A stretch of DNA of 64,000 nt. Origin: Labilibaculum sp041595635. GTDB taxonomy: Bacteria > Bacteroidota > Bacteroidia > Bacteroidales > Marinifilaceae. Below are positions 17,455-27,010 of this stretch, piece by piece (within the stretch, counting starts at the first letter, position 1; every line of letters begins with the position of its first letter). The stretch covers positions 62,001 through 126,000 of the forward strand of contig NZ_JBFHJW010000002.1 of NCBI RefSeq assembly GCF_041595635.1. Reading direction: 5' to 3'. Made by a program: the position numbers and the translations under genes. The notes below the pieces were generated by a model. The model was given only the letters and a program-made list of their open reading frames with translations, did no database searches and was not told where the DNA came from.

Positions 17455-18237
17455 ATGAATAAAGATTTGCTTTATGCCTTGATCCAAAATCCTTATTTAA
17501 TTCCAGGAATTTATAATTACTGTGATGGCTGGTGCGAAAGATGTGATTTTACTAATAATTGTTTGAACTATAAAATGATGGAAGAAGGAGTTCCTGATTT
17601 GGAATCTGCTAATTCTGAAGCCGAAGAGGCTATGGATAATCTCGACGAGATGTTCCAGATAAGTATGGAGTTATTAAAGCAAGCAGCTAAAGATTTGGGA
17701 ATGGAAATGCCTGAAAAATCAGAGGATTTTGATTCTAAGGCAGAAGAGGCAAAGGATGATTTGATTTTTAAAAGCTCACTGATGACTCAAGCAGATTCTT
17801 ATTCTGACATGGTAGATAAGTGGTTTGTTGAGTTTGAAGGGCTTCTGTATGTCGGAAGTGGTAGTTTAAAAGAATTACTAGATTATACAGACGAAGAGGA
17901 GATGAGTAAGGAGGAACAAGATATTTTTAACATCTACGAAATAATTCGCTGGTACCAGTTTATTATTCCCAGTAAATTATTTCGATCTTTAAGAAGTAAA
18001 GCACAAAGTGAAGAAACGGGTAATGAGTTTTATCAACATGATAGTATTGCTTCGGGTAAAGTGGCATTATTGTCTATCGATAAGTCAATTGAGGCCTGGA
18101 CCGTATTCATGCATGAATTCCCCGAGGCTGAAGATAGTATGTTACCTTTATTGTTATTACTCTCAGGATTACGTTCACTTGTTGAAAAAAAATTTCCTGA
18201 TTCAAGAGAATTTATAAGGCCAGGATTTGATATCTGA
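17455..18237 (+). CDS. Hypothetical acidic protein with an N-terminal CxxxCxxCxxxxxxC motif
   Basis: This 260-residue protein has an N-terminal cysteine cluster YCDGWCERCDFTNNC (residues about 23-36) that looks like a small zinc or iron-sulphur binding knuckle. A very acidic helical middle (about 45-110, rich in E/D/A) and a mostly helical C-terminal half follow, with EIIRWYQFIIPSKLFRSL and LLLLLSGLRSLVEKKFP. There is no signal peptide or membrane segment. It stands alone between two terminators. I do not recognise a named family; metal binding is inferred from cysteine spacing only. Confidence 0.8.
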   Translation: MNKDLLYALIQNPYLIPGIYNYCDGWCERCDFTNNCLNYKMMEEGVPDLESANSEAEEAMDNLDEMFQISMELLKQAAKDLGMEMPEKSEDFDSKAEEAKDDLIFKSSLMTQADSYSDMVDKWFVEFEGLLYVGSGSLKELLDYTDEEEMSKEEQDIFNIYEIIRWYQFIIPSKLFRSLRSKAQSEETGNEFYQHDSIASGKVALLSIDKSIEAWTVFMHEFPEAEDSMLPLLLLLSGLRSLVEKKFPDSREFIRPGFDI

Positions 18238-18292
18238 TCCAAAATAGATTGCAAACTCTATTTTTCATTATAGCTGGAAAGTATATAACAAA

Positions 18293-18317
18293 AAAAGTCG
18301 GTAACCAACCGACTTTT
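18293..18317 (+). terminator. Hairpin terminator, possibly bidirectional
   Basis: AAAAGTCGGT pairs perfectly with ACCGACTTTT around a 5-base loop. A-rich and T-rich flanks allow termination in either direction; only rightward genes are present here. Confidence 0.7.
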
Positions 18318-18519
18318 CTATTCACTTTAAACCTTAATCTATATATGAAAAAACTACTTCTTCCTTTTGTACATTACAAATGTAGGCAGCATTCACGTTA
18401 ATTGGTCTAAACAAGTGTTAAATAAATTTAAATATTAATTTTAGATGAAATTGTAACTATAATTAGCTTATGGAATTAAGAATTTGGCCTTTAGATTCCT
18501 GAATTTAAATCAATCATTA

Positions 18520-18527
18520 TAACTTTG
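18520..18527 (+). promoter_or_regulatory. TAnnTTTG -7 element upstream of the VWA-like gene
   Basis: TAACTTTG lies 23 bases before the proposed TTG start at 18551. No clear -33 TTTG is present. Confidence 0.35.
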
Positions 18528-18550
18528 TTAAAAATCTAAAAATTATAAAT

Positions 18551-20644
18551 TTGAACATCAACTTGGTTACCGAATACTCATTATGGTGGGCGATTCTTTT
18601 CGCATTTATTTCCTTTCTCTTTGCTTTTGGAATCTATTTTTTCAAAAAACCATACCATAAGGATCTTGCTTTGCCTAAAATTTATTTGTTGGCAGTTTTG
18701 CGTGCTTCATCCATATTTCTTCTTCTTTTTTTACTGCTTAGTCCAAAATTCAAATTCACATCAACTAAAATTGAAAGACCAATTTTGGTTTTTGCTCAAG
18801 ATAACTCTAAGTCATTGTTATATGGTAAAGATTCATTGTTTTTAAAGAACGAGTATCCCTTTATTATAGAAAAATTACTCGATGAATTAAAAGCTAGTTT
18901 TGACGTTCGAAACATAAGCTTTGGTAGTGAAGTAAAGGAATTGTCTTTTTTCAATTATTCAGAATCAAATACCAATTTTTCGGAACTTTTCGATTTTCTA
19001 AAGAATAATTATGCTTATTCAAATAATGTGCAAGTTTTGCTGGCTAGTGATGGTTTGTTTAACAAAGGAATGCAGCCAAGATATGCAGTACAAAATTTAA
19101 ATGTTCCCATACACACCTTACAATTAGGAGATACTACAGAACTTCAAGATGTGTTGATTTCTTCGCTTAAATCCAATGAAATAGCATTTCTTGGGAGTAA
19201 ATTACCAATTCGAATTGGAGTGAAAGCTACCAATTTAGCCAACGAGTTAGTACAATTAAAAATTTACAATGATTCTAAGCTACTTATCAGTGATGAAATT
19301 CAATTGAAAACGAATTCGTTTTTTATCGAAAAGGATTATTTTATCGCGAGTGAAAAGCCCGGTTTGCAAAAGTTTAAAGTTGTTCTTTCATGTGATAAAA
19401 CAGAACACTCCAAATTCAATAATCAAGATGAATTTGTAGTTGATATATTAGATACACAACGAAAAATAGCTATTTGTTTTGATCAGTATCATCCTGATAT
19501 TGCGGCCATTCAATCAGCCATCAACAAAAATATTAATTTCACTCTAGATCTGGTTAATCTTAAAAATAAAGAGCCTGACTTGGAAAAATACGATTTGCTT
19601 ATTTTTTCACAAATTCCTTCCTCGCAGAATTCATATTCAGCTTTGTTTCAAAAAATTAGGCGTAAAAAAATACCAATATTAATGCTGATTGGAGGAGATT
19701 CGGATCTTTCTACACTTTCAAATTTAAAACTAGGAATAGAAACAATAGAAAATGATGGTTTGTTTTCAGAATCATCAATTATTTGGGCCAATACATTTGA
19801 TTTATTTGAGATTTCACAATCGCAGCAGGAGCTTTTAAATACCTTGCCACCTTTTCTTTCACCCTTAGCTAAGTTCCAATTCAATTCAGAATACCATATT
19901 CTTGGCTATAAAGAAATAAAATCGACCCCCACAAAACAGGCTCAAATCGCTTTTTCTTATTATGACAATCAAAAGATAGCATGGATTTTTGGGGAGGGAA
20001 TATGGCGATGGAAATTGCATTTATCAAAAATAGATGATTCTCCTAAAGTGTTTAATGATCTAATTAATAAAACGCTTCAATATCTATCACTAAAAATTGA
20101 AAAAGATCAATTGTTGGTAACATACAAAAAAAATATTCTAGAAGGAGATAGAATAGCAATTGATGCAGAATTGTATAATCAGACCTATGAATTGGTAAAT
20201 AATACTGATCTTTCACTTGTTCTGACAAATCAGGATGGGAAATCGTTTCATTATTCCTTTAACAAACAACAAGGTAAATATCAACTAATAATCAGTAACT
20301 TACCAAAGGGTAGATATTCTTTTGTTGCCGAAACAGAAAATTTGGAGAAGAATATCAAAAAAACAGGAGAATTTATTGTTAACTTTAACAATGTAGAAGC
20401 AAGAAACTTGCAGGCTGATTCAAAAGTGCTTTCTCAAATTTCTAATTTAACTGGTGGTGAAGTTTTTAAAAGTGTAAACATTTCTAAAATAGCACAAGCA
20501 ATTAGACAAAATGAATATGCTAATCAACTCTTGATTGAGGAAGAAAAATATGGGAGTTTTATTGATGTTCTATTCATTATGATTTCTATAATGATGATGG
20601 CAATTTTGGAATGGTTCTTGAGAAAATATTGGCTGAGCATTTAA
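18551..20644 (+). CDS. Membrane protein with VWA-like extracytoplasmic region
   Basis: The 697-residue protein starts with TTG at 18551; there is no in-frame ATG before the first membrane helix. Two N-terminal helices (about 10-31 and 43-64) and one near the C-terminus (about 670-690) enclose a large region. That region begins with a VWA-like fold (PILVFAQDNSKSLLYGKDS, then VQVLLASDGLFNKGMQP), though a complete metal-dependent adhesion site is not evident. A glutamine-amidotransferase/Rossmann-like stretch (about 300-410, YDLLIFSQIPSS, ILMLIGGDSDLS) follows. This resembles the BatA-type or DUF4159-like membrane proteins of Bacteroidota. A role in envelope biogenesis or stress is inferred. The next lipoprotein gene is 26 bases downstream. 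Confidence 0.75.
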   Translation: MNINLVTEYSLWWAILFAFISFLFAFGIYFFKKPYHKDLALPKIYLLAVLRASSIFLLLFLLLSPKFKFTSTKIERPILVFAQDNSKSLLYGKDSLFLKNEYPFIIEKLLDELKASFDVRNISFGSEVKELSFFNYSESNTNFSELFDFLKNNYAYSNNVQVLLASDGLFNKGMQPRYAVQNLNVPIHTLQLGDTTELQDVLISSLKSNEIAFLGSKLPIRIGVKATNLANELVQLKIYNDSKLLISDEIQLKTNSFFIEKDYFIASEKPGLQKFKVVLSCDKTEHSKFNNQDEFVVDILDTQRKIAICFDQYHPDIAAIQSAINKNINFTLDLVNLKNKEPDLEKYDLLIFSQIPSSQNSYSALFQKIRRKKIPILMLIGGDSDLSTLSNLKLGIETIENDGLFSESSIIWANTFDLFEISQSQQELLNTLPPFLSPLAKFQFNSEYHILGYKEIKSTPTKQAQIAFSYYDNQKIAWIFGEGIWRWKLHLSKIDDSPKVFNDLINKTLQYLSLKIEKDQLLVTYKKNILEGDRIAIDAELYNQTYELVNNTDLSLVLTNQDGKSFHYSFNKQQGKYQLIISNLPKGRYSFVAETENLEKNIKKTGEFIVNFNNVEARNLQADSKVLSQISNLTGGEVFKSVNISKIAQAIRQNEYANQLLIEEEKYGSFIDVLFIMISIMMMAILEWFLRKYWLSI

Positions 20645-20670
20645 TAGAGAATAACGAAAAATAAATAGCT

Positions 20671-21705
20671 ATGAAAATATATTTACGCTTGATAATTCCG
20701 ATTTTTGGAATTTTATTTTCATCTTGCCAAACGCTTTTATTGTACGAATTTCAAGGACTTAATGCGCCTAATGTAATTGTCCCTTCAGATGTTAAAACCA
20801 TGGCTTTTGTCGATCGAAATCTCAGCTTCAAAAGCGATACTATGAGTCAATATTATTTAGTAAATGATGTTGTAGTGAAAGATACAATGAACTATTCTGC
20901 AATTACCTCTTACAATTGTTACAAAGGTTTTTCGGAGAATTTATCGGAGTATTTTGCCATGGATTCTCTTACATACATTCAGCTTAGTGAAAATGAAATG
21001 GCGGGCAACAGAAAATACACTCCTATGCCGTGGGAGCAGGTTGATAGTATTTGTAGCAGCACTGGATCTGACGTAGTTGTTTGTCTAGAAGATATATTAT
21101 TATACTCTAAGTATACTGTTTTTGAAGACATTCTGCATTATGGAATTACTGATGTTAATTATTTGGCCGTTTGGAGAATATACGATCCGTTAACAAAAAC
21201 TTATTTGGATGAAAAACTTTTGATTGATAGTGTTTATTCAGAAGTTTCATCCACGAGTTATAAAGAATTGGTGGATAATACATTGCCAAAAAGGAAGGAT
21301 GTTTTTACAGATGTTTCTTATGAAATCGGGAATCAATACGCAATTTCTTTAGCTCCCGAATGGATAGACTTATCTCGATTTTTATTTTCTTCAGGAGATG
21401 ATCGTTTGTCCATTTCCCAATATTATTTAGATCAAAATAATTGGGAAACTCCTATTAATTTATGGACAGAGATGACAAGTGAGAAGAATTTAAAATTAGC
21501 AGCAAGGGCATGTTACAATTTGGCTGTAGCCTATGAAATTAAAGATGATTTTGTGCAGGCAAATAAATGGCTGCAAGAATCAATTAAAAACTATTATAGC
21601 TTAACAAAATTACCGGCGGAATATGAGAAAATTGAGAAATATTCACTGGAACTCCAGGTTAGAACTAAAAATAAGGAGAAATTAGACCTCTTTTTTGGAG
21701 AATAA
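20671..21705 (+). CDS. Lipoprotein with C-terminal TPR-like region (DUF6340-like)
   Basis: This 344-residue protein has a lipoprotein signal with lipobox FSSC at residue 19. A beta-rich middle (about 25-200) mentions SDVKTMAFVDRNLSF and VWRIYDPLTKTYLDE, and a helical tail (about 260-340) with WTEMTSEKNLKLAARACYNLAVAYEIKDDF looks like tetratricopeptide repeats. The pattern resembles Bacteroidota lipoproteins called DUF6340, but I cannot confirm the family without a search. Its position 26 bases after the VWA-like membrane protein suggests a shared operon and envelope role. A terminator follows. Confidence 0.72.
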   Translation: MKIYLRLIIPIFGILFSSCQTLLLYEFQGLNAPNVIVPSDVKTMAFVDRNLSFKSDTMSQYYLVNDVVVKDTMNYSAITSYNCYKGFSENLSEYFAMDSLTYIQLSENEMAGNRKYTPMPWEQVDSICSSTGSDVVVCLEDILLYSKYTVFEDILHYGITDVNYLAVWRIYDPLTKTYLDEKLLIDSVYSEVSSTSYKELVDNTLPKRKDVFTDVSYEIGNQYAISLAPEWIDLSRFLFSSGDDRLSISQYYLDQNNWETPINLWTEMTSEKNLKLAARACYNLAVAYEIKDDFVQANKWLQESIKNYYSLTKLPAEYEKIEKYSLELQVRTKNKEKLDLFFGE

Positions 21706-21727
21706 TAATTTCCATGTAAAATATATC

Positions 21728-21759
21728 ACCCTGAAGAGTTTATTCTATCAGGGTTTTTT
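21728..21759 (+). terminator. Intrinsic terminator after the lipoprotein gene
   Basis: ACCCTGA (21728-21734) pairs with TCAGGGT (21748-21754), followed by six T. Confidence 0.8.
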
Positions 21760-21766
21760 AATTTTG
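21759..21766 (+). promoter_or_regulatory. TAnnTTTG -7 element upstream of the Ste24-type protease
   Basis: TAATTTTG directly follows the terminator T-run and lies 27 bases before the ATG at 21794. No -33 match is seen at the usual distance. Confidence 0.35.
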
Positions 21767-21793
21767 TATTTACAAAAATATAATTCATTTTAA

Positions 21794-23032
21794 ATGACCG
21801 CAACAGTAGTATTAACTGTCATATTAGTTATCATCAGTTTCGATTTTGTTTTAGAACGATTTTTAGAATCTTTAAACCGTAAAAAATGGTCGCCAATTTT
21901 ACCTGAAAGCGTAAAAAATATATACGATCAAGAAAAATATCAGCAGTCGCAAAACTATCAGAAGGATAAGTTTATGCCATCTTTACTTTCTTCCTCAATC
22001 GCCTTTACTCTTAGCTTTTTTATGATTTATTTTGGAGGTTTTGGATGGGTTGATGATTTTGTTCGTGATTATTTCGAACATCCAATAACAATTGCCTTGG
22101 CTTTTTTTGGCCTTATTCTGTTTTTCTCAAATTTGCTTTCCTTACCATTTTCATACTATTCTACATTTGTGATTGAAGAAAAATATGGATTCAACAAAAC
22201 GAGTGTAAAAACATTTATTTTAGATCAAGTAAAAGGAGCTTTATTGGGAATAGTAATTGGTGGTGGAATAGTAGCGGTACTCATTTGGATTTACCTGCAG
22301 ACAACCACTAACTTTTGGTGGATGGCATGGTTGGTTATGGCCATATTCATGATTTTTATGACGATGTTTTATTCTTCATTTTTAGTGCCATTATTCAATA
22401 AGCAAATTCCTTTGGAAGAGGGAGATTTAAAAGCGGATATTCAGAAATTTGCAGACAAGGTAAATTTTAAGCTCGATAATGTTTATGTAATGGATGGATC
22501 GAAAAGATCGACAAAAGGCAATGCTTATTTTAGCGGTCTTGGATCAAAAAAAAGAATCGTTTTATTTGATACATTGATTGCCGATTTAAGTAATGAACAA
22601 ATTGTTGCTGTTTTAGCACATGAAATTGGCCACTACCAAAAAAAACATACTCGAAGTGGCTTGCTTCTTTCCTTATTGCAAAGTGGATTAATGTTTTATG
22701 TGTTTTCTTTATTAGTTGACAATCCGATACTTTCCGAAGCCTTAGGTGCACGTGTTCAATCTTTTCATATCGGACTCGTTGCATTTGGAATGCTATATAG
22801 CCCTATATCAACTTTTTTGTCCTTGGGTATGAATGCCCTATCGCGGAAGAATGAGTATGAGGCAGATGCATATGCAGCAAATAATTATAATGCACAGGCC
22901 TTGGGCGAAGCTTTAAAAAAATTGTCGGTTACTTCCCTTAGCAACCTTACTCCACATCCATTTTATGTGTTTTTTTACTATTCACATCCCAGTCTAATAC
23001 AAAGGTTAAAAGCCTTACAATTAATAAAATAA
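21794..23032 (+). CDS. M48 family (Ste24/CAAX-prenyl-protease-like) membrane metallopeptidase
   Basis: The 412-residue protein has several membrane helices, the zinc motif HEIGH (H276, E277, H280) in VAVLAHEIGHYQKKHT, and a downstream glutamate ligand E356 in NEYEADAYAA. The Ste24 features FNKTSVKTFILDQVKG, MDGSKRSTKGNAYFSGLG and a C-terminal HPFYVFFYYSHPSLIQRL are all present. Bacteria lack the usual CAAX pathway, so the role is probably membrane-protein quality control; this is inferred from other M48 proteases such as HtpX. It is followed 4 bases later by cinA, implying translational coupling. Confidence 0.92.
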   Translation: MTATVVLTVILVIISFDFVLERFLESLNRKKWSPILPESVKNIYDQEKYQQSQNYQKDKFMPSLLSSSIAFTLSFFMIYFGGFGWVDDFVRDYFEHPITIALAFFGLILFFSNLLSLPFSYYSTFVIEEKYGFNKTSVKTFILDQVKGALLGIVIGGGIVAVLIWIYLQTTTNFWWMAWLVMAIFMIFMTMFYSSFLVPLFNKQIPLEEGDLKADIQKFADKVNFKLDNVYVMDGSKRSTKGNAYFSGLGSKKRIVLFDTLIADLSNEQIVAVLAHEIGHYQKKHTRSGLLLSLLQSGLMFYVFSLLVDNPILSEALGARVQSFHIGLVAFGMLYSPISTFLSLGMNALSRKNEYEADAYAANNYNAQALGEALKKLSVTSLSNLTPHPFYVFFYYSHPSLIQRLKALQLIK

Positions 23033-23036
23033 TACA

Positions 23037-24275
23037 ATGCAAGCAGAAATAATTACTATTGGCGATGAAATTCTAATTGGTCAAATTGTAGATACCAATT
23101 CGGCATGGATGGCCAAAGAATTAAACAATATTGGTATTCATGTTGGAAAAATTACCAGTATTTCCGATCAAAAAGAAGATATTGTAAGTTCGTTGCAACA
23201 AGCAATGAATAGAGTTTCATTGGTGCTTATTACCGGTGGATTAGGTCCTACAAATGACGACATTACAAAAAAAACGTTAAGCGATCTCTTTGAAATGTCT
23301 CTTGTTCAGGATGATTTAATCTATGCCAAAGTTGAAAAGCGATTGGCACAACGGGGAATTCCAATGAATCGTTTTAATTGCGATCAAGCACTGGTACCCA
23401 ATGGAGCAAAAATAATTCCCAATAACTATGGTACAGCTCCTTGCATGTGGTTTGAAAAAGACGGAAAAATAGTTATTTCTATGCCTGGAGTTCCCTTCGA
23501 AATGAAAGGAATTATGCGAGACGAGATTTTAAATGAATTACCGAACTATTTTTCTACTCCTATCATTTTGCACAAAACGATCATGACAGATGGGATAGGG
23601 GAATCTGTATTGGCCGAAATGTTATCAGAATGGGAGACTAATTTGCCCTCTTGCGTAAAATTAGCTTATTTACCTTCTCCTGGTCTTGTTCGTTTGAGGA
23701 TGAGTACAACGGGTAGTGATAAAAAGGAATTGGAAAGTATTATTGAGGAACAGTTAATTAAACTAAGAAATATACTTCCAGAAAATATATTTGGTTACGA
23801 TGATGAACCTATTGAATTAACTGTTGCCAAACTTTTATGCGCTCAATCTAAAACAGTAGGGACTGCAGAAAGTTGCACTGGTGGTAACATTGCTCATTTA
23901 ATTACGTCTCATTCTGGGAGTTCAGCTTATTTTAAAGGGGCTGTAGTTGCTTATTCCAATGAAGTAAAAGAGAATCTTTTAAAGGTAAAACATCAGGATT
24001 TGGAAGAGTACGGAGCCGTTAGTCAGAAAGTTGTAGAACAAATGGCTTTAGGAGCCAAAAAGGTTTTAGCTACGGATTATGCCATTGCTACATCTGGAAT
24101 TGCTGGACCTGATGGAGGAACGCAAGAAAAACCAGTGGGTACAGTTTGGATTGCAGTAGCAGGTCCAAATGAAGTTGTTTCTAAGTTGTTTAATTTGTAT
24201 CCAAATAGAGAACGTAATATTCATGTTGCTTCGGTAAATGCATTAAATATGTTACGTAAATTAATTACAAAGTAA
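23037..24275 (+). CDS. cinA: CinA family: ADP-ribose pyrophosphatase/NMN amidohydrolase-like protein
   Basis: This 412-residue two-domain protein has an N-terminal molybdopterin-binding-like domain (about 1-170) with GDEILIGQIVDTNSAWMA and VLITGGLGPTNDDIT. A C-terminal amidase domain (about 255-410) has VGTAESCTGGNIAHLIT, FKGAVVAYSNEVK and ATSGIAGPDGGTQEKPVGTVWIA. CinA proteins act in pyridine-nucleotide salvage (COG1058 plus nicotinamide-nucleotide deamidase). The older competence/damage name is historical. Length and both domains are complete. A strong terminator follows. Confidence 0.95.
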   Translation: MQAEIITIGDEILIGQIVDTNSAWMAKELNNIGIHVGKITSISDQKEDIVSSLQQAMNRVSLVLITGGLGPTNDDITKKTLSDLFEMSLVQDDLIYAKVEKRLAQRGIPMNRFNCDQALVPNGAKIIPNNYGTAPCMWFEKDGKIVISMPGVPFEMKGIMRDEILNELPNYFSTPIILHKTIMTDGIGESVLAEMLSEWETNLPSCVKLAYLPSPGLVRLRMSTTGSDKKELESIIEEQLIKLRNILPENIFGYDDEPIELTVAKLLCAQSKTVGTAESCTGGNIAHLITSHSGSSAYFKGAVVAYSNEVKENLLKVKHQDLEEYGAVSQKVVEQMALGAKKVLATDYAIATSGIAGPDGGTQEKPVGTVWIAVAGPNEVVSKLFNLYPNRERNIHVASVNALNMLRKLITK

Positions 24276-24297
24276 AAAGACTTACAAGTCCTAATTT

Positions 24298-24330
24298 AAA
24301 AAGGCTTTCCAGATCAGGAAAGCCTTTTTT
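24298..24330 (+). terminator. Strong intrinsic terminator after cinA
   Basis: A perfect 13-bp stem (24298-24310 with 24317-24329) with a 6-base loop ends in a T-run. Confidence 0.9.
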
Positions 24331-24473
24331 ATTGAATCCTTTTATTCCTGGGCAAGGATCATATTATTTTAAATACCTCTTGTTTTTAACAGCCTAATTC
24401 TCTAAATTTCAATGACTATAAATAAAATCAAAGTTAATAGATACAAATAATGACTACCATATACATATAGATA

Positions 24474-24505
24474 TTTGGATATATAAATATTCTTGCTTAG
24501 ATTTG
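24474..24505 (+). promoter_or_regulatory. Bacteroidota-type promoter of the second RND operon
   Basis: TTTG (24474-24477), a 20-base spacer and TAGATTTG (24498-24505) match the -33/-7 consensus well. The ATG is 26 bases further on. Confidence 0.65.
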
Positions 24506-24530
24506 AACCGAAATTAAAGAATTAGGAAAT

Positions 24531-25865
24531 ATGCGAAACCTTAAAATTTATCTCATTTTTTTATTGTTGTTAGCCAATTTGGTGAATGGGCAAGCACAAA
24601 CTGAAGAAATGAAATTAAGTTTGAAAGAAGCTTTACTGAAAGCATCAGAGAACAATTGGGAGATTAACAAAGCGAAAGCGCAAGCCCGCGCCGCAAAAGC
24701 AGACTATAGACAAACAAATTCTGTTTTTTTACCAAATGTGAGTCTTTCTCATACGGGAGTGGCGACAACAGATCCCTTAAGTAGCTTTGGATTTAAACTA
24801 AAACAGGAAATTACAACTGAGGCAGATTTTAATCCTTCAGTACTAAACGATCCTGATCAAACACGAAATTTTAACACCAAAATAGAGGTGCAGCAACCTT
24901 TATTTAATTTGGATGGAATATATGGAAGGAAAGCGGCTAATGCTTCAATGAAAGCAGTCGATTTCAAAACGGAAAGGACCATAAAGTATACAAAATTTGA
25001 GGTGAAAAAGGCATACTATCAACTTGAATTAGCAAAAGAAGCAATCTCAGTTCTTCATTCCTCAAAAGAAGCTGCGCTTTCAGCTTTGGAAGTGAGCGAA
25101 AATAATTTGAAACAAGGTTTTATTAAGGATGCTGATTTATTATCTGCAAAAGTTCGTGTATTGGAAATCGATAATCAGTTAGCAGATGCAAGTAATCAGC
25201 AAAAAAGTGCCGGAGAATATTTAGCTTACTTGCTAGGTTTAGAAATTAATGTTGCTATTGTTCCTACTGATAATTTAGAGAATAAACCCAGCTTACTTAA
25301 CGGAATAGATCAGGAATTTAAAATTGAAAATCGTTCTGATATAAATGCCTATAAAAAAGGTGTGGAAGCAAGAGAAAATATGTTAAAATCTCAGAAGATG
25401 CAGTTTCTCCCTCGCTTAAATGCCTTTGGTGCTTACGAATGGAATGATGATCAACTATTGGGAACCTCAGCAAATAACTATCTAATAGGAGCTAGTTTAT
25501 CATGGAATTTGTTTAGTGGTTATAAGAACATTGCTAAGGTACAGAAAGCAAAAGCTGAATTGAAAATTTCTGAATTGGACTTTGGTGAATATCTTTCTCG
25601 AAACAATATGGAAATTCAATCGGCAAAACGAAATTTAAAAGTAGCATACGATAAAATTGAATTGAGTAAACTAGCTAAAGAGCAAGCCGAAGAAGTACAT
25701 AGAATTAGAAGCAATAGATACAAACAAGGATTGGAAAAAACTACAGACTTGCTTTATTCAGAAGCGGTTTCCATGTCAAAGAATCTCGATTACATCAATA
25801 GTTTGTTCAATTATCATGTTGCCGTTTTTCAATTGGAATTACTGCTCGAAAAAGAATTACAATAA
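24531..25865 (+). CDS. TolC-family outer-membrane efflux protein
   Basis: The 444-residue protein has a signal peptide (to about residue 22, VNGQAQ). Its first repeat starts at MKLSLKEALLKASENNWEINKAKA, it has long coiled-coil helices, and a second repeat lies after about residue 250. Beta segments such as LIGASLSWNLFSGYKNIAKV are visible. It opens a three-gene efflux operon (TolC, adaptor, pump), the reverse gene order from the operon at 2930-8510. Its own promoter lies just upstream. Confidence 0.93.
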   Translation: MRNLKIYLIFLLLLANLVNGQAQTEEMKLSLKEALLKASENNWEINKAKAQARAAKADYRQTNSVFLPNVSLSHTGVATTDPLSSFGFKLKQEITTEADFNPSVLNDPDQTRNFNTKIEVQQPLFNLDGIYGRKAANASMKAVDFKTERTIKYTKFEVKKAYYQLELAKEAISVLHSSKEAALSALEVSENNLKQGFIKDADLLSAKVRVLEIDNQLADASNQQKSAGEYLAYLLGLEINVAIVPTDNLENKPSLLNGIDQEFKIENRSDINAYKKGVEARENMLKSQKMQFLPRLNAFGAYEWNDDQLLGTSANNYLIGASLSWNLFSGYKNIAKVQKAKAELKISELDFGEYLSRNNMEIQSAKRNLKVAYDKIELSKLAKEQAEEVHRIRSNRYKQGLEKTTDLLYSEAVSMSKNLDYINSLFNYHVAVFQLELLLEKELQ

Positions 25866-25890
25866 ACAATCATACTAAAGAATCTACGAA

Positions 25891-26976
25891 ATGAAATTAA
25901 GGATTTTATCAATCATAGCAATTACTGCATTGGGAATAATAGGATTAGAATCCTGTGGAGATGCAAATAAGGCAAAAGAGACAAAAAAGGCAGATATCAT
26001 AGTTAGTGTAGGAGTCGCTAAAATGACAAACAAAGCTGAATTATTAAGTTTCTCAGGTAAACTGGAATCGGAAACTCATTCTAACTTGAGCACACGATTA
26101 ATGGGACAAATTGCCAAAATTAATGTAGAAACAGGCCAAAAAGTAAAAGAAGGTCAAATTTTGGTTGAAATTCATGCTAAAGACATTCTTGCAAAAAAAG
26201 CACAAGTAAAAGCGAATCAAATAGAAGCTGAAGTAGCCTACAAGAATAGTAAGAAAGATTACGATCGATATGTAGTTTTATTCGATCAAAAGAGTGCTTC
26301 TCAAAAAGAGATGGACGATATAACAACACAATATAATATGGCAAAAGCCAGATTAGAAGCAGTGCAGGCAATGGAAGTTGAAGTTGATGAAATGCTTCGC
26401 TACACAAGCATTAAAGCCCCTTATAATGGTGTAATTACTCGTAAATATATGAATGAAGGAGATTTAGCATCTCCAGGCATGCCATTGCTCGCCATCGAAA
26501 AGAAAGGTGAATTTAAGGTGATGGCTCGAATTCCTGAGAACGAAATCGGAAAGATCAAAAAGAATGATCCTGTTTTTGTTCAGATTAGTGCTATGGGAGA
26601 TGTGAAAATAAAAGGTCTGGTATCGGAAGTCAACCCATCTTCGCAATACACTGGAAATCAATTCGAGGCTAAAATTGTTTTGCAGCCAAGTAAGGAGCAA
26701 CAAAGTAATCTATTTAGTGGAATGTATGCCAATGTTTTGATTGAAAAAGGGGCAATGCCATCGATTATGATACCTGAAAAAGTTTTAGTTCATAAAGGTC
26801 AATTAACCGGGATCTATACTGTAAGCGAGAGTGGAACAGCAATGTTGCGTTGGCTTCGATTGGGAAAAACCATTGGCAATCAGGTGGAAGTTTTATCAGG
26901 CTTAAGTGATGGTGAAAAATACATCATTTCCTATCAGGGGAAAATTTGGGATGGAGCTAAATTAACAATTCAATAA
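25891..26976 (+). CDS. RND periplasmic adaptor lipoprotein (membrane-fusion protein)
   Basis: This 361-residue protein has a lipoprotein signal ending LESC at about residue 22. The lipoyl half-motif GQIAKINVETGQKVKEGQILVEI, an alpha-hairpin (about 85-160), the second half YTSIKAPYNGVITRKYMNEGDLASPGMPLLAIE, and barrel and membrane-proximal domains follow. It connects the TolC protein upstream with the RND pump 34 bases downstream. No metal-binding methionine or histidine cluster is evident, so heavy-metal efflux is not suggested. Confidence 0.92.
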   Translation: MKLRILSIIAITALGIIGLESCGDANKAKETKKADIIVSVGVAKMTNKAELLSFSGKLESETHSNLSTRLMGQIAKINVETGQKVKEGQILVEIHAKDILAKKAQVKANQIEAEVAYKNSKKDYDRYVVLFDQKSASQKEMDDITTQYNMAKARLEAVQAMEVEVDEMLRYTSIKAPYNGVITRKYMNEGDLASPGMPLLAIEKKGEFKVMARIPENEIGKIKKNDPVFVQISAMGDVKIKGLVSEVNPSSQYTGNQFEAKIVLQPSKEQQSNLFSGMYANVLIEKGAMPSIMIPEKVLVHKGQLTGIYTVSESGTAMLRWLRLGKTIGNQVEVLSGLSDGEKYIISYQGKIWDGAKLTIQ

Positions 26977-27010
26977 TTACAGCGGGTCGTTACATTCAAA
27001 AAATAGACAC

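Larger units (their letters stand above)
18238..18550. other. Intergenic region (313 bases) with terminator and promoter element
   Basis: It contains the hairpin at 18293-18317 and a TAnnTTTG element at 18520-18527. Nothing else could be supported. Confidence 0.6.
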
